From positions 1 through 44,227 of IMG/VR virus record IMGVR_UViG_3300003886_000009: a DNA stretch of 44,227 nucleotides. The stretch is one strand, 5' to 3'. The notes under the pieces were generated by a model. The model searched no databases, was not told the origin of the DNA, and was given only the letters and a program-made list of their open reading frames with translations. Each line of letters begins with the position of its first letter. Position 1 is the stretch's first letter. Both the position numbers and the translations under genes were made by a program. Positions 14,214-22,059 of this stretch are shown one piece after another. Source of the DNA: a virus.

Positions 14214-14747
14214 ATGCCAATATTACCGAAGAAAGCGAACACTACAGGGAACGATGCAGGGATGGAAGACCGCAGCCCCATTCCAAGTGGCGACTATATA
14301 GCGCACATCACAAAAACTGAATTCAAAGAGACAAAGAAAAACTTGGAAGGTAAGTCTACTGGGCATTATTTGTCAGTACATGAAAAAATACTCGAAGGCG
14401 AGTACAAGGGGCGTATGGTCTTTTCTAATTTGAATTTAGATAATCCGAGCGCAGCGGCTGTAGAGATTGCAAATAAAACTCTTAATTCAATTTGCCAGGC
14501 GTGTAATATTCAGGGGGTGGAAAATTCAGATGAACTTCTGCAGATACCTCACGTAATAACTGTTGGCTTAAGGAAGGGCGACAGCCAATACCCGGATTCT
14601 AATGAGATCACTGCGTACGCCCCAGTGGATTCAGCTAATGAAGATGCGCCAGCATTTGTAGAGGAGGCACAAGAAGTACAAGAAGCCTCACAACTTCCAG
14701 GAGTAGCAGAGGAACCTGTTCAGGAAAAATTACCCTGGGATGAATAA
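14214..14747 (+). CDS. DUF669 single-stranded DNA-binding protein (177 aa)
   Basis: 177 residues. The core (PSGDYIAHITKTEFKETKKN, GHYLSVHEKILEGEYKGRMVFSNLNLDNPS, ITVGLRKG) is typical of DUF669, phage proteins that function as ssDNA-binding proteins. The last 40 residues are acidic and low in complexity, ending EKLPWDE, like the acidic tip through which bacterial SSB recruits partners. It is directly downstream of the Sak4-like gene, and upstream of a predicted pseudoknot RNA. The ATG has CGGAGA upstream. Confidence 0.8.
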   Translation: MPILPKKANTTGNDAGMEDRSPIPSGDYIAHITKTEFKETKKNLEGKSTGHYLSVHEKILEGEYKGRMVFSNLNLDNPSAAAVEIANKTLNSICQACNIQGVENSDELLQIPHVITVGLRKGDSQYPDSNEITAYAPVDSANEDAPAFVEEAQEVQEASQLPGVAEEPVQEKLPWDE

Positions 14748-14753
14748 ACTAAA

Positions 14754-14818
14754 GTAGGCGAGGATCTAATCCTCCTCGGTTGACTTCGCTGGCATATCGG
14801 AGCCTACAAAAATATGCC
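14754..14818 (+). ncRNA. candidate pseudoknot RNA after the DUF669 gene
   Basis: GTAGGC (14754-14759) pairs with GCCTAC (14802-14807). Within it, GAGGAT (14760-14765) pairs with ATCCTC (14769-14774). GGCATAT (14791-14797), also inside the outer loop, is perfectly complementary to ATATGCC (14812-14818) outside it, so the two long stems interleave as a pseudoknot. The second stem alone, followed by CTTTTAATTATTTT, also resembles a weak terminator. Mutually exclusive structures 30 bases before the ATG at 14847 suggest RNA-level control. Confidence 0.55.
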
Positions 14819-14846
14819 CTTTTAATTATTTTAGAGGAGTTTTATA

Positions 14847-15116
14847 ATGATTAATAAACCACAAATTGCTGATTTACTTTGTGTATTACACTCTTTATAT
14901 GGAACTGAATTATACCCTGATTCCCCCTTATTTGTAGCATATTTAGGGAATAAAGAGATACGAGAGCGTATTAGTGAATTATATAATCGAAGGTTTTCCC
15001 ATCAACGAGTTACTTGGTTATGCGATAAATTAAAAAGAATGAGCTTAGTGGCGGGAGTACCTGGCCTTAAAAGTAGAACCTCTTCTGAGAATTTCTTAAT
15101 ATATTGGAGAAAATAG
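14847..15116 (+). CDS. hypothetical protein, possible winged-helix (89 aa)
   Basis: 89 residues with AGAGGAG before the ATG. It is helical, with SHQRVTWLCDKLKRMSLVAG resembling a winged-helix recognition helix plus wing, and a leading ADLLCVLHSLYG helix. No family is recognised with certainty. It follows the structured RNA at 14754-14818, which might control it. Confidence 0.5.
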   Translation: MINKPQIADLLCVLHSLYGTELYPDSPLFVAYLGNKEIRERISELYNRRFSHQRVTWLCDKLKRMSLVAGVPGLKSRTSSENFLIYWRK

Positions 15117-15209
15117 ATGTTTATTAAAATGATAACTGATTTTGATTCTCTTGTTTATTTATCTTTTCTTATTGTTGTTGGGGCTGTCCTTTACAAGACG
15201 TTAAAGTAA
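15117..15209 (+). CDS. one-helix membrane microprotein (30 aa)
   Basis: 30 residues, MFIKMITDFDSLVYLSFLIV and so on, with one strong hydrophobic helix and a basic end (YKTLK). GGAG lies upstream, and the stop overlaps the next ATG (TAATG). It lies in the replication operon, so it may tether or regulate; unknown. Confidence 0.55.
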   Translation: MFIKMITDFDSLVYLSFLIVVGAVLYKTLK

Positions 15210-16018
15210 TGGCAGATTTAACAGCACATTTTAAAACAACAAAACACTTGATAGATATTGGAGGGGTTTTTGAGTTGCCTCGACCGTATCTGGGAATGTC
15301 GCAACTAGGCCACCACTGCCCACGCTTCTTGTGGTACTCTTTCAGATGGGCTTTTATCGAAGCACACAGCAGTAGAATTAAAAGACTGTTCGCCAGGGGG
15401 CATCGGGAAGAACCGGAAATCGTAAAAGAATTAGAGAAAATTGGAATTCGTTGCTATGGGGATCAAGACGAAGTAGTAACTTGTGAAGGGCATATTAAGG
15501 GGCATCGTGACGGAGCTTGTATAGGAGTTATTGAAGCACCTAAAACTGAACATCTTTCAGAATTCAAAACAGCATCAGATAAAAAATTTAAAGAGTTTGT
15601 AAAGCTTGGTTGTGAGAAAGCCAATCCCCAGTATTTTGGGCAAACCCAGTCATACATGAAATATTGGAAGTTGACACGAACATTGTTCATAGTGGTTAAT
15701 AAAAATAATGATGAATGGTACATAGAGAGGATACGCTATAATAAAGGGGTTGCCGATGATCTTGATAGGATAGGTGAATTTATAGTGGCATCTAAAACCC
15801 CGCCTGCAAAACCCTATGGGAAAACTTTTTATAAATGTAAATGGTGCGCCGCTAAAGAGGTGTGCCATAACGGGGGACTCCCCCCAAAAACTTGCCGTAC
15901 TTGTACACGCGGCGAACCTGCGGAAGCTGGAACATGGGCTTGCTCTTTAACAACTACGTCAATACCTCTAAAAGTTCAACAGAGCGGTTGTTCTAAATAT
16001 AGATGTCGATTAGACTAA
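15209..16018 (+). CDS. Cas4/RecB-like PD-(D/E)XK nuclease with Fe-S cysteines (269 aa)
   Basis: Catalytic elements appear in order: H65 in GHREE, D101 in GHRDG, E118-F-K120, and Q145/Q147 before YMKY. C37 in HHCPRFLWY plus C210, C213 and C219 reproduce the Cys layout of 4Fe-4S RecB/Cas4/AddB-type nucleases. An additional C-terminal tail (residues 227-266) holds C229, C232, C245, C261 and C266, as in a group of phage exonucleases. It probably resects dsDNA ends to feed the Sak4-like protein and the DUF669 protein. The one-base overlap with the microprotein gene ties it to the operon. Confidence 0.75.
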   Translation: MADLTAHFKTTKHLIDIGGVFELPRPYLGMSQLGHHCPRFLWYSFRWAFIEAHSSRIKRLFARGHREEPEIVKELEKIGIRCYGDQDEVVTCEGHIKGHRDGACIGVIEAPKTEHLSEFKTASDKKFKEFVKLGCEKANPQYFGQTQSYMKYWKLTRTLFIVVNKNNDEWYIERIRYNKGVADDLDRIGEFIVASKTPPAKPYGKTFYKCKWCAAKEVCHNGGLPPKTCRTCTRGEPAEAGTWACSLTTTSIPLKVQQSGCSKYRCRLD

Positions 16019-16035
16019 TTATTTGGAATTTAATA

Positions 16036-16233
16036 ATGAGATCCCCAGATGAAATAATGCAGTACATTGCAGAGATTGAGTGGGTTTATCATACGGGTGA
16101 AGAAGAGGAACCGCCAGATGAATGTGAGTATGCTGAATGCCAGGCGCTAAGATGGGTTTTAGATAGGCATTGTAGTGAAAAAGTAATAGTTGAAAAAGCT
16201 ATATGCTTTGCTAAAGAACAAGGCTTTATATGA
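16036..16233 (+). CDS. small acidic protein (65 aa)
   Basis: The ATG at 16036 is preferred over 16003, since 16003 lies inside the nuclease gene and adds unrelated residues. 65 residues, acidic (GEEEEPPDECEYAECQ), helical C-terminus (VIVEKAICFAKEQG). Its stop overlaps the helicase start (ATGA). No family recognised. Confidence 0.5.
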   Translation: MRSPDEIMQYIAEIEWVYHTGEEEEPPDECEYAECQALRWVLDRHCSEKVIVEKAICFAKEQGFI

Positions 16234-17807
16234 AATTCGAGTTCAGGCAATACCAAAAAGATGTAGCTGAAGCCTGGTATGCTGATATCAAAGCTGGTAA
16301 CTGCTCACCTATTATTGCAGTGCCTACAGGGGCGGGGAAATCTATTATTCTAGGGCTAGTTCTTAAAATGTATTTAACAGATTTTCCTAGTAACAAAATA
16401 ACAGTATTGACCCATACTGCTAGAATAGTTAAACAAGATGTCGCAACTCTCAAAGAATTCTTCCCAAATAAAACTATCGGTATATATAGTGCAGGGCTAA
16501 ATAAAAAAGAAATAGAACAAATAACTGTTGGGAGTATACAATCTGTAAATAATGCTAAAGAGGCTTTCCGCTGGACTAACCTATTTATAGTTGATGAAGT
16601 ACACTCAGTAAACCATCGACGTTCAGGAAATTATCGTAAACTTTTTGAAGAGTGTCGGGGAGTTGTAGCTGGAATGTCTGCTACAATTTTCAGGACAGGC
16701 CACGGGTATATCTATAAAGGTAAAGGTAGTTTTTTTGATAAGCTGTCTTATGATCTAACTTCAGTTAAAGAGTTTAATAAACTAGTAACTGCAGGGTATT
16801 TAACTACCCTGATATCTGTGGCCCCTAAAACACAATTAAACTCTAGTAAGGTTAAGAAGTCTGCCGGTGATTATAATATTAAAGATTTAGCTAAGGCCCA
16901 TGATAGGGAAACTGTTACTAAATCGGCAATTTCAGACGCGCTATATTATGGAAAAAACTATAAAAAATGGTTAGGCTTTGCTATAGATATTGAACATGCC
17001 GAACATATCTCAGCCGAATTAAATAAACAAGGAATAAAATCGACTGTATTACATAGTCGTATAACGGCTAACCGAGATAAGGTTATAGAAGAGTTTCTTG
17101 AAAGTGATACAAGGGCGTTGGTATCAGTCGGTATGGTAACCACAGGATTCGATGCCCCCTTTATAGATTTGATATTACTCTTACGCCCTACTGCCTCTGC
17201 TGTATTGCATGTCCAGATGGTAGGCAGAGGTTTGCGAGTTTTTCCAGGGAAAAAGCATTGCTTGATTCTCGATTACGCAGGTAATACCGCAAGACTCGGG
17301 CCTATCAATAACGTCATTATTCCCAAGTCTAAAGAAGCTGGAAATAAAGGTAAAGCCCCAACAAAAGCTTGCCCTAAATGCTCTACAATCACCTACACAG
17401 TAGCAAAAGAATGCGCTTCTTGTGGGCATGAGTTTGTATTTGAAGTTAAAATAGATGAACAAGCAAGTACAGCACCTATACTAGAGGGTAAATATGCGCC
17501 ACCTGAAACAAAAGAAAAATGGTTAAATGTCACCGCTGTCAAATACAGTATACATAAAAAAGTTGGCGCTCCTGATAGTATCTTAGTGATATATTTCTGT
17601 GGCTTAACTAGGATTAAAGAATGGTGGTGCCTGGATCATTCTGGCTATGCTGGGCGTAAAGCTAAACATCAAGTATTATATAGGGGGTATAAGGGGAACC
17701 CCTCAACATATAAAGTCTTTCAGAATAAAGATACTCTAAGAAAACCTAAAAGAATATATGTAGACTTAGCCCCGCGATATCCTGTTATTCTAAATACACA
17801 ATTCTGA
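16230..17807 (+). CDS. SF2 DEAD/DEAH-type helicase with zinc ribbon (525 aa)
   Basis: Motif I PTGAGKS is at 32-38, motif II DEVH at 122-125, motif III SAT at 150-152, motif V TTGFDAP at 304-310, and motif VI QMVGRGLR at 329-336, all intact. This is the UvrB/RecG-related SF2 class often found in phage replication modules. After the helicase core, C381-x2-C384 and C395-x2-C398 form a probable zinc ribbon, and residues 410-525 make a C-terminal domain. It likely unwinds recombination or fork intermediates. The ATG overlaps the preceding stop, and AAGG lies upstream. Confidence 0.8.
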   Translation: MKFEFRQYQKDVAEAWYADIKAGNCSPIIAVPTGAGKSIILGLVLKMYLTDFPSNKITVLTHTARIVKQDVATLKEFFPNKTIGIYSAGLNKKEIEQITVGSIQSVNNAKEAFRWTNLFIVDEVHSVNHRRSGNYRKLFEECRGVVAGMSATIFRTGHGYIYKGKGSFFDKLSYDLTSVKEFNKLVTAGYLTTLISVAPKTQLNSSKVKKSAGDYNIKDLAKAHDRETVTKSAISDALYYGKNYKKWLGFAIDIEHAEHISAELNKQGIKSTVLHSRITANRDKVIEEFLESDTRALVSVGMVTTGFDAPFIDLILLLRPTASAVLHVQMVGRGLRVFPGKKHCLILDYAGNTARLGPINNVIIPKSKEAGNKGKAPTKACPKCSTITYTVAKECASCGHEFVFEVKIDEQASTAPILEGKYAPPETKEKWLNVTAVKYSIHKKVGAPDSILVIYFCGLTRIKEWWCLDHSGYAGRKAKHQVLYRGYKGNPSTYKVFQNKDTLRKPKRIYVDLAPRYPVILNTQF

Positions 17808-17817
17808 GGAAAATAAA

Positions 17818-18129
17818 ATGGATAAGAAAATTAAAGATGAAACTGTTATGCAAAGGGATACTCCAGGTACTCCTGAATTAATAGTACCTTCACGCCTTAT
17901 GGTTAGGCATACCCGAGCTAAGCAAGAAAAGGCTATGAAGAAAGCTATAACACAATATGAAAAAACTTTACGAAGAGCTTACCGCTATATCGAAAGTCTT
18001 GAACGCTTTGTGATTTCCTATGGCGATCTTCCATTAATGAGCCCTTTAGATCTGGAGTTTTTCCAAGCTTTAATAGTGAAGCATGCCCCACAAAAAGAAA
18101 ATAAAGATGACAATATACAGGGTAATTAG
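17818..18129 (+). CDS. hypothetical basic helical protein (103 aa)
   Basis: 103 residues with TGAGGA before the ATG. It is basic and helical in its middle (RLMVRHTRAKQEKAMKKAITQYEKTLRRAYRYIESLERF). It sits between helicase and polymerase and overlaps the polymerase start region, so a replication accessory role is possible, but no family is recognised. Confidence 0.55.
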   Translation: MDKKIKDETVMQRDTPGTPELIVPSRLMVRHTRAKQEKAMKKAITQYEKTLRRAYRYIESLERFVISYGDLPLMSPLDLEFFQALIVKHAPQKENKDDNIQGN

Positions 18130-19804
18130 AACCCAGAAAGAGTTCGAAGCATTAAAGCTGTTACTTAAATTACCTTTATTTTGTGATACTGAGACGTGCG
18201 AAGAACTTGGAAAAACTACACCAGGCGGAGGGCTGTACGGGAGAGTCAGATTATTTCAGCTATACCAGCAAGGGTGGACAAAGGCAGTTCTTATTGATTG
18301 TTTTTTTATCCCGTTAGAGCAGGTTCTTGAATTAGTACAAGCCCATCATCACATCTACCATAATGCTAGCTATGACCTGCATACTATTAATTGTCATACT
18401 CCTGAAGTTTGGCTTCCCTCTAAAGTAGATGATACATTTTATTTATCTAAGGCAGCTTTTTCATATAGAGATAAATTTGATTTTTATTCCTGTTTACACT
18501 GGGCAGGTGTAGAAGATGATAGAATTCGTTCGATAGATAAAAAAGCAAATCAAAAAGCCAATTGGTCAAAAGCGCTTACACATTCTCAATTAGAATATGC
18601 GGCTTGTGATGTACTCTATCTCTCATTACTGTGGGAAGTAATAAAGAAGAGTATAGACAGGCCTTATAAATTGGATATAGCTAATTTACAATATGCGATT
18701 AACTATACCCGCAGAGGTCTTGCAATGAATCAGGCGGTACTGGCGGATATGAGACAGGAGCAAATACTTCTATTAGAAAAGCACACAGCAGTAATTCCAT
18801 GTAATATTAATAGCTATCCACAGTGTGCTCAGTGGCTGGGGGTACCCAGCACTAAAGCCGAGATCTTAGCAGACATGGCACTCAACGGTAATCAAGATGC
18901 GAATAATCTTAGGTTAGCCAGGCAAGCTTATAAAATCTTAGGTTTTGTTGAGAAATATGACAGGCCACGTATGCGGTCATTTTTCAATGCCTGCGGAGCT
19001 AGGACTTCTAGGATGACAGCAACAGGGGGTGACCGCTACGGCTATGACAATCTGCAGAATCCCCCTAGAATTTTATATAAAGCAATGCAAGCACCACAGG
19101 GGCATAAGTATGTTTATGCAGACTTCAGTGGACTGGAACTACGGATGGTGGGGGCTTATATAGGGGAACCTGAATTAGAGCGATTATACAAAGCGGGAGT
19201 TGATGTACATGCTAGAACCGGTTCTGTTTTATTTGATTGTAAAGAAACTGAATTAACGAAAATACAGAGGGTAGCCACTAAAATAGTTAGTTTTATAACT
19301 ATATACGGGGGGGGTAAACTCAGAGTACAGGGGGGCATGCAGGTAGAAGGGGGGATTCGTAAAAGTTTAAAAGAGATTGGAGAACTTCAAAGAAGCTGGT
19401 TAGAATTATATTCTGCTATAGCTGACTGGCACAGCTTACACGCTAAAGCTTTACAAGTATATGGCTACATTGATACAGTGTCTTTACTCGGTAGAGTTAT
19501 GCGAGCTACTTCGTATGCAGAATCTTTTAACTTACCCATTCAAGCATCAGGGGCTGAAGCTACTAAATTGTCACTATATTACTTACACCAATACCCTGAA
19601 GTTCCGCCTGTTGCCAATGTGGTTCACGATGCAATAGCTCTACTCGCAGCAGAGGGGGCTGAAGCTACAATATGGGGCAAACGCTTAACAGACTGCATGC
19701 AACGCGGCTGGAGAGATGTTGTAAAATTTTCTGCAATTCCTGATATGCCGATGGTGGCTGATACAATAATCTCTACAAAGCTAGGCGTTAGAGACACTGT
19801 ATAA
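18107..19804 (+). CDS. family A DNA polymerase with 3'-5' exonuclease (565 aa)
   Basis: The ATG at 18107 begins MTIYRVIRTQKEF, a natural start; one at 18083 would add eight polar residues. The exonuclease acids are D27-x-E29, N86/D90 and D168 in YAACDVLYL. Polymerase motif A is ADFSGLELR with D339, motif B is R388-x3-K392-x3-F396-x3-Y400-G, and QASGAEATK is at 479-487. Motif C reads VVHDA (505-509), with the catalytic D508 kept but the usual following Glu replaced by Ala. F396 is conserved. At 565 residues it is compact, with no 5' nuclease domain, as in T7-like phages. Confidence 0.85.
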   Translation: MTIYRVIRTQKEFEALKLLLKLPLFCDTETCEELGKTTPGGGLYGRVRLFQLYQQGWTKAVLIDCFFIPLEQVLELVQAHHHIYHNASYDLHTINCHTPEVWLPSKVDDTFYLSKAAFSYRDKFDFYSCLHWAGVEDDRIRSIDKKANQKANWSKALTHSQLEYAACDVLYLSLLWEVIKKSIDRPYKLDIANLQYAINYTRRGLAMNQAVLADMRQEQILLLEKHTAVIPCNINSYPQCAQWLGVPSTKAEILADMALNGNQDANNLRLARQAYKILGFVEKYDRPRMRSFFNACGARTSRMTATGGDRYGYDNLQNPPRILYKAMQAPQGHKYVYADFSGLELRMVGAYIGEPELERLYKAGVDVHARTGSVLFDCKETELTKIQRVATKIVSFITIYGGGKLRVQGGMQVEGGIRKSLKEIGELQRSWLELYSAIADWHSLHAKALQVYGYIDTVSLLGRVMRATSYAESFNLPIQASGAEATKLSLYYLHQYPEVPPVANVVHDAIALLAAEGAEATIWGKRLTDCMQRGWRDVVKFSAIPDMPMVADTIISTKLGVRDTV

Positions 19805-19824
19805 AATTCTAAGAGGTTATTAAA

Positions 19825-21048
19825 ATGTGTATTCAAATAGTTCATGAATTACGAAAAGCGCGAGGAAGCAATAAGAAATTAGCTATTTTAAAGAAATATA
19901 AAAATAATAAATATTGGTTAAAGACGCTACAGGCAATGTACGATTCATCTATAAATTATTATACCTCTGCACCTGACGACCTTACCTTCCTAGATGGAAC
20001 TTTTTTAGACTACCCTGAAATATTTGAAGTTTTAGAAGTTTTGTCTAGTCGCAAATTTACTGGAAAAGTCGCACAGGCTTTTGCGGTAGAGTGTTCACAA
20101 CGCTTTGGTGAAATTTATCGTTTAATCCTTGGTAGAAGTTTAAAAGCTGGTGTTTCAATAATAACTGTTAATAAGGCTTATCCAGGGTTAATCAAGACCT
20201 TTGATGTTATGCTGGCAAAAGATGTGGATTTATTAAAATATCCTATTTTAGCGTCCATTAAATATGACGGTGTTAGAGTCTTAGCTTTTGTGGGGGTTAC
20301 AGGAATAACTTCATTAAAGACAAGAGAAGGTAAAACACTTAGAATAGAATCCCTAGAAAAGCTTTTGTCTGGATTTGCTCCCGGAGTATATGACGGGGAA
20401 CTTGTTGCAGGAAATGGGAAACAAGCAGGGCGTACAAAGATAACAGGGCAAGTTAATAAATGCCTACTAGGAACGGCTACTGACATAGAAGATTCTACTT
20501 TCTGTATCTTTGACCACTTAACGCATATTGAATGGCGTGAACAAAAAACAGAGCGAACTTATAGCCATCGTTTATATTTCTTAAAAGGTGAAGTTAAAGA
20601 GGAGCCTGGGATACTTTTGGCTAAACAGTATATGCTGAGTAAGCAAGAAGACGTTAATCGCATGTATGCCTTTTATCTTAAATTAGGCTATGAAGGTTTA
20701 ATTTTACGTTATCCAGATGACGCTTATATTTGGAAACGCTCGGCTAAGTTAATAAAAAAGAAAGCAACAAAAGAATGTAAATTAATGTGTGTTGGGGCAA
20801 CTAAAGGTACGGGTAAATATGAGGGTTTAATAGGCGCTCTTATTTGCGAAGGCAGAGTTGAATGCAAGCAAGTTAATGTTAAATTAGGTACAGGTTTAAC
20901 AGATCAGGATAGAGAGCTTTCAGTAGATGACTATAAAGGCTACATGATAGATGTACTCTATAATGATTTAGTTAAGGCAAAAAAAGCTTTAGTCTACAGT
21001 CTTTTCCTTCCACGATTTAAGAGAGTGTCACACAAATTGGATACATAA
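19825..21048 (+). CDS. ATP-dependent DNA ligase (407 aa)
   Basis: AAGAGG precedes the ATG. The active-site motif KYDGVR has K146 as the adenylated lysine. YDGELV follows at 189-194, FCIFDH at 226-231 (motif III), EGLILR at 290-295 (motif IV) and KLIKKKATKECKL at 308-320 (motif V). The N-terminal 130 residues form a helical DNA-binding domain, and the C-terminus an OB-fold-like region. It seals nicks during replication and recombination. Length and motif order fit phage ATP ligases. Confidence 0.85.
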   Translation: MCIQIVHELRKARGSNKKLAILKKYKNNKYWLKTLQAMYDSSINYYTSAPDDLTFLDGTFLDYPEIFEVLEVLSSRKFTGKVAQAFAVECSQRFGEIYRLILGRSLKAGVSIITVNKAYPGLIKTFDVMLAKDVDLLKYPILASIKYDGVRVLAFVGVTGITSLKTREGKTLRIESLEKLLSGFAPGVYDGELVAGNGKQAGRTKITGQVNKCLLGTATDIEDSTFCIFDHLTHIEWREQKTERTYSHRLYFLKGEVKEEPGILLAKQYMLSKQEDVNRMYAFYLKLGYEGLILRYPDDAYIWKRSAKLIKKKATKECKLMCVGATKGTGKYEGLIGALICEGRVECKQVNVKLGTGLTDQDRELSVDDYKGYMIDVLYNDLVKAKKALVYSLFLPRFKRVSHKLDT

Positions 21049-21492
21049 TTGATTTTATATCATTATACAACTTGGCGGGGTTCTGCTACACAGGCTTTAG
21101 GGGTAATTCACCCAAAGACACGCTATGGTTTCGCCGCACAAAATAAAGGAAGTTGGCCCTCTTTAGTGTTCCTGACAGCAGACCCTTATTGGGAACCCTC
21201 TATACAGGCGCGTACTGCAGATGCTGCCTGGTCTAAAGGGGCATCAGACCCAGAGGAGTATAGTAAAAAAGGGATTCCGTGTTTTAGGTTTGAAGTAGAA
21301 TTTAAAGAACCTTTATTTAAGATGATGTACCCGCACCCTTACTGGTTAATGATGCTACAAGATGCTAAGAAGTTAGGTAGTGATGTCGCTAAATGGCATT
21401 GGACTGAGGAGCCTTGTATAATAAAAGCAACAGCTATTTGGAAAAAGGAGGATTGGCATGGACTTCATGTACCCACAAAAAACAGTAGATAG
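21049..21492 (+). CDS. possible ADP-ribosyltransferase-fold protein (147 aa)
   Basis: A TTG start directly after the ligase stop, with GGATA upstream. The start MILYHYTT, then a VFLTADPYWEP strand, FRFEVEFKEP, and WTEEPCIIKA near the end, together recall the LYHYT group of small ADP-ribosyltransferase-like proteins; the resemblance is by eye and modest. If real, it might modify a host protein such as RNA polymerase. No signal peptide is present. The 3' end overlaps the start of the next gene, whose ribosome binding site it contains. Confidence 0.45.
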   Translation: MILYHYTTWRGSATQALGVIHPKTRYGFAAQNKGSWPSLVFLTADPYWEPSIQARTADAAWSKGASDPEEYSKKGIPCFRFEVEFKEPLFKMMYPHPYWLMMLQDAKKLGSDVAKWHWTEEPCIIKATAIWKKEDWHGLHVPTKNSR

Positions 21493-21646
21493 ATTAAAGA
21501 AAAGAATTGATAATCTTACACTAGCCCTACAAATAGTGCTTGACACTGTACAAGAGACTGCAATTATTAACGAAGAGCCTCCGCCCAGATGGGTCGAATT
21601 AGCAAAGCGCGTTATAAAAGATAACCAGAATAAGCCTAGATATTAG
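21458..21646 (+). CDS. small helical protein, last gene of the rightward arm (62 aa)
   Basis: A very strong AAGGAGGA 6 bases before the ATG. The first 30 residues form a heptad-like helix (VDRLKKRIDNLTLALQIVLDTV). The strong ribosome site suggests high expression. It ends 8 bases from the stop of the convergent gene at 21655. Confidence 0.6.
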   Translation: MDFMYPQKTVDRLKKRIDNLTLALQIVLDTVQETAIINEEPPPRWVELAKRVIKDNQNKPRY

Positions 21647-21654
21647 CGAGTATT

Positions 21655-22059
21655 TTAGGGACTGCAGCGATAAGAATAAGCGCCTGTTTGCCAAATTGTA
21701 ATGCCTAAACCTCCAAAATAAACAGCTTCATGGAGCCTGTCTAGATATTTGCAATCTTTTTTGGACTCCATAATAAGCACGATCCCTGGTCTTGCAGCAG
21801 TACGCGAAGCATAAAGCAATGATTGCCCAATACTCTCGGCCCATTTGTGGGCAAAATCAAACTCAATTGCATAATCATCTAATAAACAATCGACCCTAGT
21901 GCGGTCAGTTAAGGTGTACTCTACTTCGCCATTATATTTTTTACACCAGGGGATCTGATAAGCTTTTTCTAATGCGTAGGCTATATCAAGCAGTGCAGAT
22001 ACAGTCAATATAAAGAGAGAGATTAATACTAAAATAAAAACAAGAGGCCCACGCTTCAT
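21655..22059 (-). CDS. membrane-anchored PD-(D/E)XK-like protein (134 aa)
   Basis: The N-terminal residues 5-27 are a membrane helix after MKRG. A small domain follows: RVDCL with D57, EFD at 66-68, HKWAESIGQ with K72 and Q79, then YASRTAARPG and IVLIMES. D...ExD...K...Q in this order resembles the PD-(D/E)XK nuclease core, and the EFDxAxKWAExIGQ pattern is shared by many proteobacterial and phage proteins that are simply called hypothetical. The soluble part would face the periplasm. It is the last gene of the late arm, so it may act in lysis, entry or exclusion. The start overlaps the upstream stop (ATGA). Confidence 0.6.
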   Translation of the reverse strand: MKRGPLVFILVLISLFILTVSALLDIAYALEKAYQIPWCKKYNGEVEYTLTDRTRVDCLLDDYAIEFDFAHKWAESIGQSLLYASRTAARPGIVLIMESKKDCKYLDRLHEAVYFGGLGITIWQTGAYSYRCSP

